Positions 46,947-57,273 of a DNA stretch of 64,000 nt are shown here, in pieces. This DNA is from Linanthus parryae. Its lineage: Eukaryota > Streptophyta > Magnoliopsida > Ericales > Polemoniaceae. Under the pieces are notes generated by a model. That model was not told the DNA's origin. It ran no database searches and saw nothing but the letters and a program-made list of their open reading frames with translations. Location: positions 71,151,491 through 71,215,490 of the forward strand of contig JALGPY010000003.1 in assembly GCA_023055425.1 (NCBI GenBank), in the 5' to 3' direction. Each line of letters begins with the position of its first letter. Within the stretch, counting starts at the first letter, position 1. Made by a program: the position numbers and the translations under genes.

Positions 46947-47600
46947 AAGCCTATCTGCCACGATAGCAGCCTATGCGAATATGATCCTAAGTGATCCCTT
47001 AAAGCCTATCTGCCACGATAGCAGCCTATGCGAGTATGATCTTAAGTGATCCCTTAAAGCCTATCTGCCACGATAGCAGCCTATGCGAATATGATCCTAA
47101 GCGATCTTATAAGCCTATCTGTCGTGATAGCAGCCTATGCGAGTATGATCTTAAGTGATCTCTTAAAGCCTATTTGCCACGATAGCAGCCTATACGAGTA
47201 TGATCTTAAGTGATCTTTTAACGCCTATCTGCCACGATAGCAGCCTATGCGAGTATGATCTTAAGTGATCTTTTAAGCCTATTCGCCGTAATAGCAGCCT
47301 ATGTGAACATGATCTTAAATGATCTTTCAAGCCTATCTATCACGATAGCAGCACTACACGAATGCGATCTCAAAATAATTCTTAAGTCTATCTGCCATGA
47401 TAGCAGCATTATTCAAAATGACCTTAACTGATCTACAGAAGCCTATCTGCCGAGATAGCGCTCGTGCTTGAGTCTAACCTTAAGTAAATCTCAAGCCTAT
47501 CCGCCAAGATAGCAAAGCTACCCAAATACGATCTCGAACGATCTAAAATCATATATGCGAATCTATCCGACAGATAGCAAATCATAGCAACGATGCCAAG
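46947..47600 (+). repeat. Tandem repeat of 54-55 bp units with conserved hairpin
   Basis: Units begin with GCCTAT at 46949, 47004, 47059, 47113, 47168, 47223, 47277, 47331, 47386, 47441 and 47495, with a weaker one near 47560. The first units are nearly identical; divergence grows to the right. Each holds CTATC-six bases-GATAG and then, in the better units, GCAGCCTATGCGA and ATGATCTTAAGTGATC. Tat elements are known to carry tandem repeats in this 3' region, some of which seed satellites. Confidence 0.92.
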
Positions 47601-48924
47601 TTTGAATGCACCACTACAGAGGGGGAAATTTGCCAATACGCATGCGAAATTGTAATTTGTTGTAACGAAAACAGCAAATCATACAAAGCGATTTATCATT
47701 ATGAGTCAAAATGATTTAAAATTTATCTTTCTAGATTGCAGCTTACAAGCAGAAAGGCTTAAAACAAAGCTAGTTACGCAGCCAACATGGCTTACAATGC
47801 ATCTAAATAGTAACTTACAAGCGGAAGTTACACATCGGGGAAATCCTGACTAAAAAATGATCGACCTAAAGGTCCTAGCAGAAGCTATGCGATACAACGA
47901 TATGCGACCAAAGATCTGTAGCAAGTAGGGTGTTCCTATGAAAAGGACAGCCCACTAACGCTACAAGACCTATGCAACGCTATGTTCAAGATCCCAGGAT
48001 CTGACAAGGCCTCTGTCTGATCAACACCCCAAGAGATGTGCCTGAGAAACCACCTGTTCTGGCGCAGAACAGGCAAGCACAAACTCCTAGGGCAAGAGGC
48101 TCCTTGTCCACGGAGACGAGCACAATGGCTCGCCACCCTGAGCTCAAGAACGTGGTGGCGAATGATCAACCTCCGGGCAAGCTAGAGGAGAAATCCACCG
48201 TTCATTATGAACCGGTAAAAAGGCCAGTACGGCGCTGCACCTCGCCGGGAGGCGGCCAGAAACATGACCTGCAAACATAATAGACGAAGAAAATTCTTCG
48301 AGCAAGCATGAGGTATTATCTGTATCTTCTTTATGATAGTTATAAAGATCAATAAGCCTTGTAAAGCAGATCTTGGAAGCTATTTCTATGGCACAAAGCA
48401 CAAACTCAGGTTTCACAACCTGAAGCTGCCATGAATCAACGAAATACAAGCGTTGAAGCCAACAGTCGTAAGGACTCACGGCAAGCCACATTGTGGGATG
48501 AAGAACCCAAATAGCAAAAGGCAGGGTTTATATAGACCCTGTTGAGACTCTTCAGTTGCCGAGATGAGTCAGCAAAACTTGAAAAGAGGGTAAGAATCAA
48601 TCACTTACGCCTTGAAAAGAGGTAACAATCAATTACCCTACTAAAGGCTACGACGATTCGGTTGCGTATCCTAATTAATGACGGATGGTCATGATACGGA
48701 TGGACTTCCTAAGGAAAGCGTGCTTATCTAATGAGCAATTAGCGCGAAAATAAAGGAAGAATATCAATAGCTGACGTCATAATTGATATGCACAGAGATA
48801 TTCGAGAAAATCCCGGGAAGGGCAAAACAGGCATTCAAATTATTTTTTGAAAAAATAGGGGAGAAACCCTAGCAACATTACAGTAATGTTTTGGCATTCT
48901 TCTCGACACAGATTTGCTATTTTC
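47601..48924. other. Element H region between tandem repeats and antisense gene
   Basis: About 1.3 kb without a firm gene. It holds a minus-strand TATA box near 48530 and a possible short minus ORF (48491-48144). CTTACAAGC(A/G)GAA occurs at 47742 and 47815. Parts may be 3' untranslated sequence of the antisense gene. A plus-strand open frame at 48038-48280 has no recognisable domain. Confidence 0.5.
48527..48536 (-). promoter_or_regulatory. Minus-strand TATA box
   Basis: The minus strand reads GGTCTATATAAACCC, a very good plant TATA box, 36 bp before an ATG at 48491-48489 that opens a 115-codon frame (to 48144). That frame has no known domain. Confidence 0.45.
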
Positions 48925-49400
48925 TCAAAATAAGCATTTGATCAGGGAGTCATTAGGAGTAAACTGACGCGACAGATTTTCCACTTGCTCCACTTCTTGC
49001 TTCAATTGCTCATATTTGGCGTTCATCTCATGGAAGAGCTTCACAGCCTCTTCAGCCTTCTGCTTTTGCTGCTCCACCTTCTGCTCCTCAGCTACGAGGT
49101 TATGGTAGCCGCGTTTCAAGTTCACGGACGCGCGAATCTGGGTGACTCTTTTGACAAGAAACCCAAAGCCCAGCTTGCCTTGAACTTTGGCGAGAAGGTT
49201 TTGACACATGCCAAAAAGCAATTCCGCGCTCTGAGGAGAAATGGTCGCAGGTGTGGCCGCGGATAGCTGCTCCAGAATCCAGATGGCTTCAGTCAAAAAC
49301 AGCCTCCTGTCGAAGGGCCCTATCTCCAGAGACCTCGCAAATGATTGGGGGTAGGAGAGGCGCATCCGAACTAGCCAGTCCACGTCATCTTGCTTCAGCC
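48925..49400 (-). CDS. Antisense gene exon 6
   Basis: Acceptor TTTATCATTGCCTTAG before 49400. It encodes LKQDDVDWLVRMRLSYPQSF, a helical middle and a coiled coil, ending at a stop at 48927-48925. Confidence 0.66.
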
Positions 49401-49479
49401 CTAAGGCAATGATAAACCAAATTAGACTATCGAACTTTCAAATGAAGAATGCAAGATGCGAACAACAATCATGACATAC

Positions 49480-49961
49480 CAGTTCCTTCAAGGACCTCGC
49501 GCAAAGAAGGAATGCGCATTGCTGGGGTAGCTGAAGGCTGTCCTCGCTCCATTGCCCTCCTATCAACTGCGAGCTCTAATGCTTCATAATTGGTAGGAAG
49601 AATAGAAGCCGCACCAGGTGCGATTGCAGCCCCGATCTGCGAACTCCAAAAGTTACACGCATGAAGAGGTGCTGCAGGCTCAGTCATTGATGGAGGCATG
49701 GCAGCGGCAGAAGTTGCAGCTTGATCAGGGATGCCTTCAGGGGCGATAGCACCAGCAGCAACCGTTTCTGTTTCAGCATGGGCATCTTCCTCCATCAACA
49801 TGGTGTCAGCTTCGGCATCATCAGAAAGTTCAAGACGTCCTCGATGGGCTCTCTTGCATATTCAGCAGCTGCGACAGGCTTCTCAGTATGAGAACTCGGC
49901 ACCGGGACATAGGATGCAGAAGGTTGACTCCTTTGTTCTAACATGGCTTCATCAGCTTTGC
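49480..49961 (-). CDS. Antisense gene exon 5
   Basis: Acceptor TTTGTATCGCAG before 49961; donor CTG-GTATGT at 49479. The first 44 codons (KADEAMLEQRSQPSASYVPV) are in one frame and the rest (LELSDDAEADTMLMEEDAH, then an Ala/Pro-rich part) in another, so a base was lost or gained near 49830. Confidence 0.6.
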
Positions 49962-50041
49962 CTGCGATACAAAGTACGACGATGTGAGGTAATTTGCGCT
50001 GCATAATATTTTATTATCTTTGGTAAGTTAAGAGCGAGCAC

Positions 50042-50101
50042 CTCCACGCGAGGGTGGGATTGCAGTATCTTCGTCATACGCTAAGGACGCGGAACCTTGC
50101 C
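50042..50101 (-). CDS. Antisense gene exon 4 (60 bp)
   Basis: Acceptor ATTAATAG before 50101, with a poor pyrimidine tract; donor GGAG-GTGCTC at 50041, which is a weak match. The product QGSASLAYDEDTAIPPSRG keeps phase 1 on both sides, the main reason for including it. It is the least certain exon. Confidence 0.45.
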
Positions 50102-50222
50102 CTATTAATGTATCTTCATTAAGCATATCTTTAAGATGAGCGTGACATGGGGTGCGAAGAAGCCAGTCATGATTATGTTTGGGTTACTAAGCCTGATTCA
50201 CACATGTTACTCAAATGATTAC

Positions 50223-50693
50223 CTGAAGGTTCACCGCACTTGCTTACTAGCCAGTGGCGAATGTCAGCGTTTGACAAGCCGTGCTTTAGTGCACCGACAA
50301 TCACATCTCGGTAAGTTACTGCAAGATTAAAAATCTCACCTTCGTTACCACCTGCGATTTCTTCAAAGTCCGCTTGGACTTGCTCTAGAGCTACTGCATC
50401 TTCTTCTGGAGCCGCCTCCTCCTCGTCAATTTCAGGAGCTTCCTCTTCTGGAACCGCACCTCCCTCATGGGTTGGACGAACTAAGTCGTCGACGTGTTGT
50501 TCTTCTAGGCTCCTTTGCTTCATGCGTTGGAGCTCATCTTCTTCTCGCTTTCTTCTTCTTTCAGCAGCCTCCGCAGCTGTTCTCCTGGACTCGGCAAGAA
50601 TGTCCTCGCTTATGGTTTCTTTGGAAACACCAGAATGAGAACCCTTCTTCTGCTTCTTGGCCAAAAGACCACTGATGGTATCATCATCATCAT
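50223..50693 (-). CDS. Antisense gene exon 3
   Basis: Acceptor TTTCTTTGCAG before 50693; donor CAG-GTAATC at 50222. With the one base carried from exon 2 it opens with five aspartates, then ISGLLAKKQKKG, a helical charged stretch (AAEAAERRRKREEDELQRM) and an acidic part. Confidence 0.65.
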
Positions 50694-50768
50694 CTGCAAA
50701 GAAACAATTCGTTCAGATAAGATTGCGAAAGAGTTAAGATAATGAGAAGAGAAGTACGATTGAGTTAC

Positions 50769-51270
50769 CTCCTGACTCTTCCTCTTGTATCTCATCTCTC
50801 TCTCTGTCTCTGACATCTTCAATTCTTTCCTCTTCTTCATCTTCTTATCTCGTCTCCCTTCTCTCCTCCTCTTCCTCCTCGACAAACGGAACAAAGGTCT
50901 CCACTGCGAGTTCCTTCCGCGCTTTACTGGTCATGCGACCTTTACCTTTATCCCTAGCAGTAAGGGATCTCGCAGGAGGGGAAGTTGGAGCGCTCCTAGG
51001 GGAAGAGATTGTGATTCCTCTTTGTCTGGGCCTCTTCGCTCTCGGAGTAGCAGTCACTGGAGGAGATGGATCATTCCTGGGTGGAGACAAGGCTGGAGTA
51101 TTGTCTATCAGCGAATCAGCAAAAGCATTCAGGATCTCGCGAATTTTGGTCTCAACCACGGGATCCATTTTCGAAGCTAGCCGAACTGGTTGTCCCTGCC
51201 TTCTTGCGGTAACAATGGTAGTGACCAACGACTTGGAACGCTCACCAGATGCAAACCTCCTCACATAGTA
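50769..51270 (-). CDS. Antisense gene exon 2
   Basis: Acceptor TTTTCTGCCGCAG before 51270; donor AG-GTAACT at 50768. Encodes YYVRRFASGERSKSL, the basic patch RAKRPRQRG, a Ser/Pro-rich stretch and a run of glutamates. TAA at 50847-50845 interrupts a continuing E/D/R-rich segment. Confidence 0.65.
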
Positions 51271-51348
51271 CTGCGGCAGAAAATGAAGCATGAAGATTTC
51301 GACATATTGGAAAAAGGAAATTTAGCACATGCAAGAAAAATTGCTTAC

Positions 51349-53229
51349 CTTAGCAAAAGTTTCGCTGTATCTGATGACATGTGAATCACCTCTCCTAACG
51401 GCGGCTATCTTTTCGTCGAGAATGGTGGAGGGGCACAGGTGATTCTCGCGATCCAACAACGAATAGCAGCCATATTCAGACTCGTCCAGGCTACAGTTGG
51501 AACGAAAAGGGAAAGAATTCCTTTTGATCACAGGAGCTCTACTTGGTTGAGGGGCCGACTGCGTCTCAAACCTTGTCTGCCGGGCATTCCAATAAGCGAT
51601 CCAGTTTCTGGAATAGCCACCTTCACGGTTACCTGGAGGTTGCTCGAAAGGAAGATTGCTCCTCAAGATTGTTTTACACTCCCCAGACAATAACCGCTTG
51701 TAGCAGCCTCTTATGATAGACTGCGGCCAGATTGATGGTGCCACCGCATCGAAGCCAAACTGGGGAGAAACGCGAGTGGGATCAACGTCCACGGTGATTC
51801 ACTCGTACCTAGGTGCGAGCTCGCGAACATACTCTGCAAGAGTAGGAAGAGAACCTCTCAGACACCAGCAGAAGAATTCGCGATAGCGTTCGTGGAAATG
51901 CTTCCCGTTCTCGAAAAGAAGCTCTTCAGAGAAAGCAACAGCCTTAGAGGGATACAGTTTTGGGAACCATCGCACATTCTCAACGCGCGTGGCATAAGGC
52001 CTGGCTATAAATTCTTCCCGATTGTCGCATATCAGGCTCCAAACGCACTTAGGAAAGTGAGTTCCAAAACACCTCGCAGCCCTACCGCTATTACGTTCCT
52101 CCTCCACACCTGAGGGACACCATTTGCTAGGCTTAGAAGGAATTGGGGCATAAGAGGTCCATCGCTCGAAGACCCACATTGTCAAGAAAGCAATGTTAAT
52201 GTAAGTCAGTACGTCGAGGCGACCACGCGATTCCTTCATTGCCACGACCAGCTGATCCAACCTGTGGTACAGCGTGCCCAAGACTAAGGGCCCGAGTGCG
52301 ACTTTCTGACCAAGGGCCAGTTTCACAGCAAGAGGAAGAACATGATAGAAGACCCCATCATGCGGGTGACCATCGATTAAATACCTCGACAACCAGGCAC
52401 AGAGGAAGGCGCATAGGGTCAAGTGATAACCCTTGCCATTCACATAGTTTTTAGCCTTCGGTTTTTGGCTCAGAAGCTTCTTGGTGATACTGCTGTTCGC
52501 ATAATCACGAAAGAAGTATTGCACCCACTTGCTCCAAGTGTTCTTCGCAGAAGTGTCAACCAACTGCCAGTCAGTAAGAAGTTCTGTGGGAATCCACCGG
52601 GTGGAAATTTTCTTCACTTCTGACAAGCACTCCTCCATCTGCTTGTACAAAGCGATCTCCGCATCAGTTCTCAAGGGACTCAAAGGATCCACCTCGCCCA
52701 CAGGAGACAGATCATACAGCATGTGCACATCTTCAAGTGTGGGAGCAGCCTCGAACTCAGCAAAATGGAATGTGTGAGTCGCAGACGAGTAACGAGAAAT
52801 AAGGATTAGAAGCATGGACTGGTCCAGCTTCACGGCAGCACCCTTCATAGCACGAGCTGCGAAGTATATGCCAGCATCGTTTAAAGTCATGGCATGATTG
52901 GTCAATACATGGTCAATCCACTCATCCACGAAGTCCAATTCCTGAACAAACGCTTGAGTGGAAATCGCAGTGTTTGGGAAGTACCCATTTTCGACTCCCA
53001 ATCGAACCACGTCTTCAGAATCGATCAATTCGAGCAGGGCCGAGTTAACTGGAGGGGTTAACGTTTGCAATTCTTCAGCAGGGACAGGGATTGGCAAATT
53101 CTTTGCCTTAACCCTAGCATGGTAGAAGTCTTTTCCACCCAGACAGGGGGCTTTTCGCCATAAGGCCTGGGGAAGATCAGGTATTTCTTCGACCTCCTTA
53201 ATAGGCTTGGTTCCTTTTGTCTTTGCCAT
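51349..53229 (-). CDS. Antisense gene exon 1
   Basis: ATG at 53229 (AKTKGTKPIKEVEEIPDLP) is preferred over an in-frame ATG at 53289 whose extension is hydrophobic and unlike a coding start. It ends AAG, followed by GTAAGC at 51348, phase 0. One in-frame TGA at 51801-51799; the frame then stays open to the splice site. The plant-mobile-domain-like part covers about residues 120-430. Confidence 0.72.
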
Positions 53230-53980
53230 TCCTTCGGAAAAGCAAGAAAAAAGGGGGGAGAAACACACATACTTTAGTTTGAATTTCAAGATTCAGTTCA
53301 AAGCGTACGAGGATTTATTGGAAGAAAGATGAACAGTCCAGTAGCAATCTCCAAGATTAAAGATTGGAATCGTTTGCATTATCAGGGATTTCAGAAACCC
53401 TACATTCAAAATCCTTATCATCTGGGGATTAAATCAAAATTGGATTCAAAGAGCAAGATCTTCTTCATAGTTTCAGTGGATAACATGTTTCAGGAAGTTA
53501 TGGGTTTGCAGATCCAACGCAGTTCAAAGCATATATCAGTATATTAAACAGAATTGAACAAGGCCAACCTTGTTTTGGTAAAGCTTTCTTGGATGCGCAC
53601 AATTGAAGAAGACGATTGACGAGAGAGAACTGGTGATTGATTATCTGAATCTGCTCTTGAAGGCTTCCGGGTATCATTCACTTTAAGAGAAATAAGTGAT
53701 GCTTTGCAACAATGGAGAGTACAGAGTATTTATCCAAAAACAATGAAGGGTTGCGTCCTTTCAGTAGTCGAATCGCAACCGTCACCGTCGAATCGCGCAA
53801 TCACAGGGCAAGCTGACGTCACGCCTAAAACCCTAAAAGACCAGACGGCACGACTCTAGGGGTTTAGGTCATAATGGCACGCACGGAGGCTGAATCTGCA
53901 CATATTTGAATTGGTGCGTGGCGGCGACGCGTACGTTGGTTCCTGCGCATGGAAGCCTACCCGGCTATGAGTCTTCACGC
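53230..53980 (-). promoter_or_regulatory. Probable 5' region of the antisense gene
   Basis: No gene on either strand is supported here. On the minus strand GGATAAATACTC at about 53735-53724 resembles a TATA box; a transcript starting near 53700 would have a leader of about 470 bases. Weak evidence. Confidence 0.35.
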
Positions 53981-53996
53981 GCAGAAAGGGGGCTAA
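53981..53996 (+). other. Polypurine tract of element H
   Basis: GCAGAAAGGGGGCTAA directly before the 3' LTR. Confidence 0.85.
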
Positions 53997-54627
53997 TGTA
54001 GATAGTGCCTTCTGAGAAAACAGATCTTAGCCACGTGGCAATCATCTAGCACACCATATTGTGCTCGACACACACACTGGATCACCAGCCGCGCTGATAC
54101 ACGTGGGGGCTGCGAGACAGGGCCCTCGCATATCACTGCACGGGACTTGTAGGGACTTAGTGGTCTTGAGGCTAGAGTAAGTCCTGTCGCGTGCGAGCCA
54201 AGCTCGCGCGCGACCTTTAGTAACTGCTTTTGAGAGATTTATGGCACGAGCTCCACAAACCCGGTCAACACGGTCAAACCCGGTCAACCCCATAACGGTT
54301 CCGGTATACGCGGATAACGTGCTGTAACGGTCCCTATATACGCGGACGAACGTGCCGTTGTGGTTAAGCTAATTAAGCCGCCATTGATGGGCGCATTAAT
54401 CACACTACAACGGTCACATTCTCCGTTATATATAAGACGTTAACCCTTCCATACAAAGGGGGGACACACCAGACATACGCGGAAGCTCTGCCAAACCCCT
54501 GTCTCTCTCTCAGACAGTGCTATTGCCTTACTCTCTCCCTACACACAACCCAACACTTCCTGTGCCATTTCCTATTCTCTGCCTTTGGTGTACACAAAGT
54601 TCTCTCTCCAGGATTCTCTTGTGCACA
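53997..54627 (+). repeat. 3' LTR of element H
   Basis: 631 bp, TGTAGATAG...TGTGCACA, colinear with the 5' LTR with few substitutions. TATA box TATATAAG at 54429-54436. Confidence 0.95.
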
Positions 54628-54632
54628 ATGAC

Positions 54633-55579
54633 TCTTCAACCCATGACATGAGTGAAGCCATTTTGGATGACTCACATAGTGACAAATGTGAGGAGGATTC
54701 ACAAAACGGAAATCACTCATGTGAAGAGTTAGAAGTCGAATTGGATTCTACCATTCATGAAGGAATTGTTATCTTGTCTAGTGCTCATGAAGAGTCTATT
54801 ACTCACCGGAGTTCCAATGATCATGAGCATCACTTCTTTTGTGATGACTTAGAAGATACTCTAGGAGAACCCCTCCACTAGAAATTGTGGAAGTACCTTC
54901 AAGTAAGTTGGTGGGTTCATGTGTTGATACTCCGATTCATGTAGACTCTTTTACTACATCTTCTAAAGAATTAGATGAGCTTACTTGGGAGGAAATATAA
55001 TTTTTGTATGGTAGTGAAGCTTCCTACTCATCTCTTCTCATGGAATTTTTGTATGGTAGTGAAGCTTCCTACTCATCTCTTCTCATGGAATATGCAATTA
55101 ACTTTGGTGAAGAGGAGAGACTATTGGCTCAACTAGACCAAGTCAATGACCCAAATTATGAGCCTAAGGGTTTGGATGTGGTTTTATGTTCTAAAATGAT
55201 TTTACATCTCTCTTGTGATGACATATCCCTAAATCCATATGATTTGTTTAAAATTGATGAGATTGAAGATTCACAGGTTGCCCATATCTCTCAAGTTTTG
55301 GTTCCAAGTAAAAATTTGGCAACTTATGAAGACTCATTCTATGATTCAATTCATTTGAGGATTTTAAACCCTTTTCTTAAGATGATGCATGACATAACCA
55401 TTTGGTCTAGCTTAATTGTTAGATTTTGCTTGCATTTCTTATTCATCTTTTGTGTCTTGCCCCTACTTCTCCTATCTACTCTAATTGATGAATCAAACTT
55501 TTTAAAGGAGAAGTACTTTTCTAAGAATGAAGTAGGGGCATGGCATGGAAAGAAATTTCCAAGATTGGGGGTGGGATAG
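54633..55579 (+). pseudogene. Element G ORF, C-terminal half (unknown protein)
   Basis: It continues the frame broken by element H: acidic and His/Ser-rich (AILDDSHSDKCEEDSQNG, EELEVELDSTIHEG) to a TAG near 54879, which lies after an apparent loss of one C in CCCCTCC. In the neighbouring frame the reading goes on (EIVEVPSSKLVGS) to TAA at 54998-55000, then through a perfect 45-bp duplication (55001-55090, YGSEASYSSLLMEF) to 55579. A hydrophobic stretch near the C-terminus (IVRFCLHFLFIFCVLPLLLL, about 55420-55480) could span a membrane. Function unknown. Confidence 0.6.
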
Positions 55580-57273
55580 CATCATTTCTTTGTTCCATCT
55601 CCCTAGTTGTAAATAAATAAATTAGTTTATCTATATTTCTTGCATTTTTTCTTTCTATTACCATTTTGTAGGTTGCTCTTGGAGGAGGTCTTGTGCTTGG
55701 TGGCCAAGAAAGCTAAAATGAGGTCTATCTATCCCTTATCTCTTATATGAACGTGTATGCTCTTACATTGTTCTCACACATTGAGGACAATGTGACATTT
55801 TAGTTGGGGGGTGGGAAGTAGATATATTACTTGGCTTAAATGGTTACTAGCATGCTGTTTCTTCATTAGTGATTTACATGAAAAATACAAAAAAATGAAA
55901 AAATTGAAAAAAAATCATAAAAAATTATAAACATGAAAATATGAAAAAAAATGTGTGTGAACCTTTCATGAGATGCATCTCTCTTTCCCCGTGTCAAACC
56001 ATAGATTTTTTTTCTTCTTTCTTTGGTAGTTTTATTTATTCTAACCTTTCATCTTGAGTCTAGATTTTATTTTCTTATTTGATAGATTTATTGAGTCTTA
56101 GGAGTTATAGTTGAGTCACTTATTTCAAAAGAAAAATGAAAAATGAAAAAAATAAAAAAATGAGAAAAAGTGAAAAGGAGGAATTTTAGAAAGCTAGATG
56201 TTTTCAAATAATGAAATCTCTTAGTCCATGTTCTTTTTATTTTTATTTTAAAAAGGAATTCTTTGCTTATACTCAATACAACTACACCAATATCCCACCT
56301 TCCGCGATTTCATACGTTCTCACAAAGCGACACACTAAATTTACTTTTCTTGTTTAAGTCCTTCAAGATAAGTTGATCACATAAACTTTGACGTCTTACT
56401 ACTTTTGATAAAGGGTGCATTTCTAAAGCTATTTGAACTCTACAAAAAAGATTTAATTCTAATCGTTTGTAGCCCATTGGAGTGGTAATTACCAATGACA
56501 CCCCATGCGATGTCAAAGAAATATAGGGGTGTCAGGGGATAATGTTACGTCACCACCTAGATAGCTCCCTTGGTTTAGCTTAAAAAGCCCACTCGCTTGT
56601 ATATTCCTCTATTTTGTTGTGGGTCTTGGAGAGCCTTGGATTGGAGGTGAAAAAAAATGTTAATGCTATAAATCTCGAAAAAAAAATGAAATTATGATAA
56701 ATTGCACCACCTCCCAAAAATCCACAAAAGGATCATACAAGCCCACAACCACATCCCCCATTCTAAAACTCGTTTTTGTTCAAATCTTTGGAGGTCCATC
56801 CTACATGGGTGCTTTTGAATAAGTATGAGAATGTCTAGTTTCATGTGATCCTTATTTTTGAAGGCATACTTTCTCGCAAATTGGACTTAATTTAACAAGT
56901 TTTGTGGTTCGCATGAGTCACCTTCTACCAAACACCGCCCACATTTGTATGAGTATATGCTTAGACGTCCATAGGCTTCTTTGTCAATCTTTGTGGACTT
57001 TGAGAATTTATTTGAGAAAACGTTTATGCATTCCTCTTTTTCCCCACCAAAACAATTAAAATTAGCTAGTAACTTTTAGTATTTTTATTTCTTTGGGTTT
57101 CTCACTTAGGATAGATAATGTGTGTGTGCGTCTTTGTAAATAGTTGAGTCTAGCTTAGGATTGAGTCAAGCCTTGTCTAGTGAGTGTGTCTCTCTACTGA
57201 TTGGTTTTTCACTAAATTTCTACTCATAACGCTCTCTTTGCTCGAGGACGAGCAAAAGGCGAGTTGGGGGGTG
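55580..57273 (+). other. 3' untranslated region of element G
   Basis: 1.7 kb without a gene. It has A-rich blocks with GAAAAA words (55870-55960, 56125-56175), CGACACACTAAATTT-like and pyrimidine-rich parts, then GAGGACGAGCAAAAGG and the polypurine tract GAGTTGGGGGGTG. This is the usual tail of Athila/LARD elements and resembles element E in style. Confidence 0.7.

Larger units (their letters stand above)
48925..53229 (-). pseudogene. Antisense gene of element H: six-exon plant-mobile-domain-like protein (model)
   Basis: Six coding blocks on the minus strand can be joined by GT/AG junctions with phases 0, 1, 1, 1, 1 that all agree. The product would be about 1,290 residues. Exon 1 holds a plant-mobile-domain-like region (THTFHFAEFEAAPTLEDVH; FLCAWLSRYLIDGHP; KVALGPLVLGTLYHRLD; FLTMWVFERW). 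The middle is acidic, Ser/Pro-rich, with the basic patch RAKRPRQRG that could be a nuclear signal. The last exon ends in a coiled coil (EEQKVEQQKQKAEEAVKL). Three lesions: TGA at 51801-51799, TAA at 50847-50845 and a one-base frame change near 49830. Antisense extra ORFs are known in several Tat elements; their role is not established. A host-gene capture is an alternative origin. Confidence 0.68.
39716..54627 (+). mobile_element. Element H: Tat-lineage Ty3-Gypsy retrotransposon with antisense gene
   Basis: LTRs 39716-40343 and 53997-54627 (TGTAGATAG...TGTGCACA), flanked by a perfect duplication ATGAC (39711-39715, 54628-54632). Order: gag, protease, RT, RNase H, a second RNase H of archaeal type, integrase, then 7.2 kb with tandem repeats and minus-strand coding sequence. 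The second RNase H and the long extra-coding 3' region are characteristic of the Tat lineage (Ogre, Retand, Grande, RIRE2). The LTRs differ by only a few percent by eye, so it is the youngest element here. It sits in the ORF of element G. Confidence 0.93.

Noticed and set aside
46947..47600. CRISPR-like array
   Set aside because: Units are contiguous 54-55 bp tandem repeats without unique spacers, in a plant retrotransposon.
48038..48280. 80-codon plus-strand open frame in the H 3' region
   Set aside because: Rich in Pro, Arg and Lys without a recognisable domain, and the opposite strand is also open. No promoter or conserved feature supports it.
50307..50345. A very short intron in exon 3 of the antisense gene (GTGAGA...TTGCAG)
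   Set aside because: Both splice signals are present but the intron would be about 21 bases, too short for plants, and the frame reads through without it.
53329..53547. 72-codon plus-strand open frame before the H 3' LTR
   Set aside because: Low complexity, lies in the probable 5' leader of the antisense gene, no domain.
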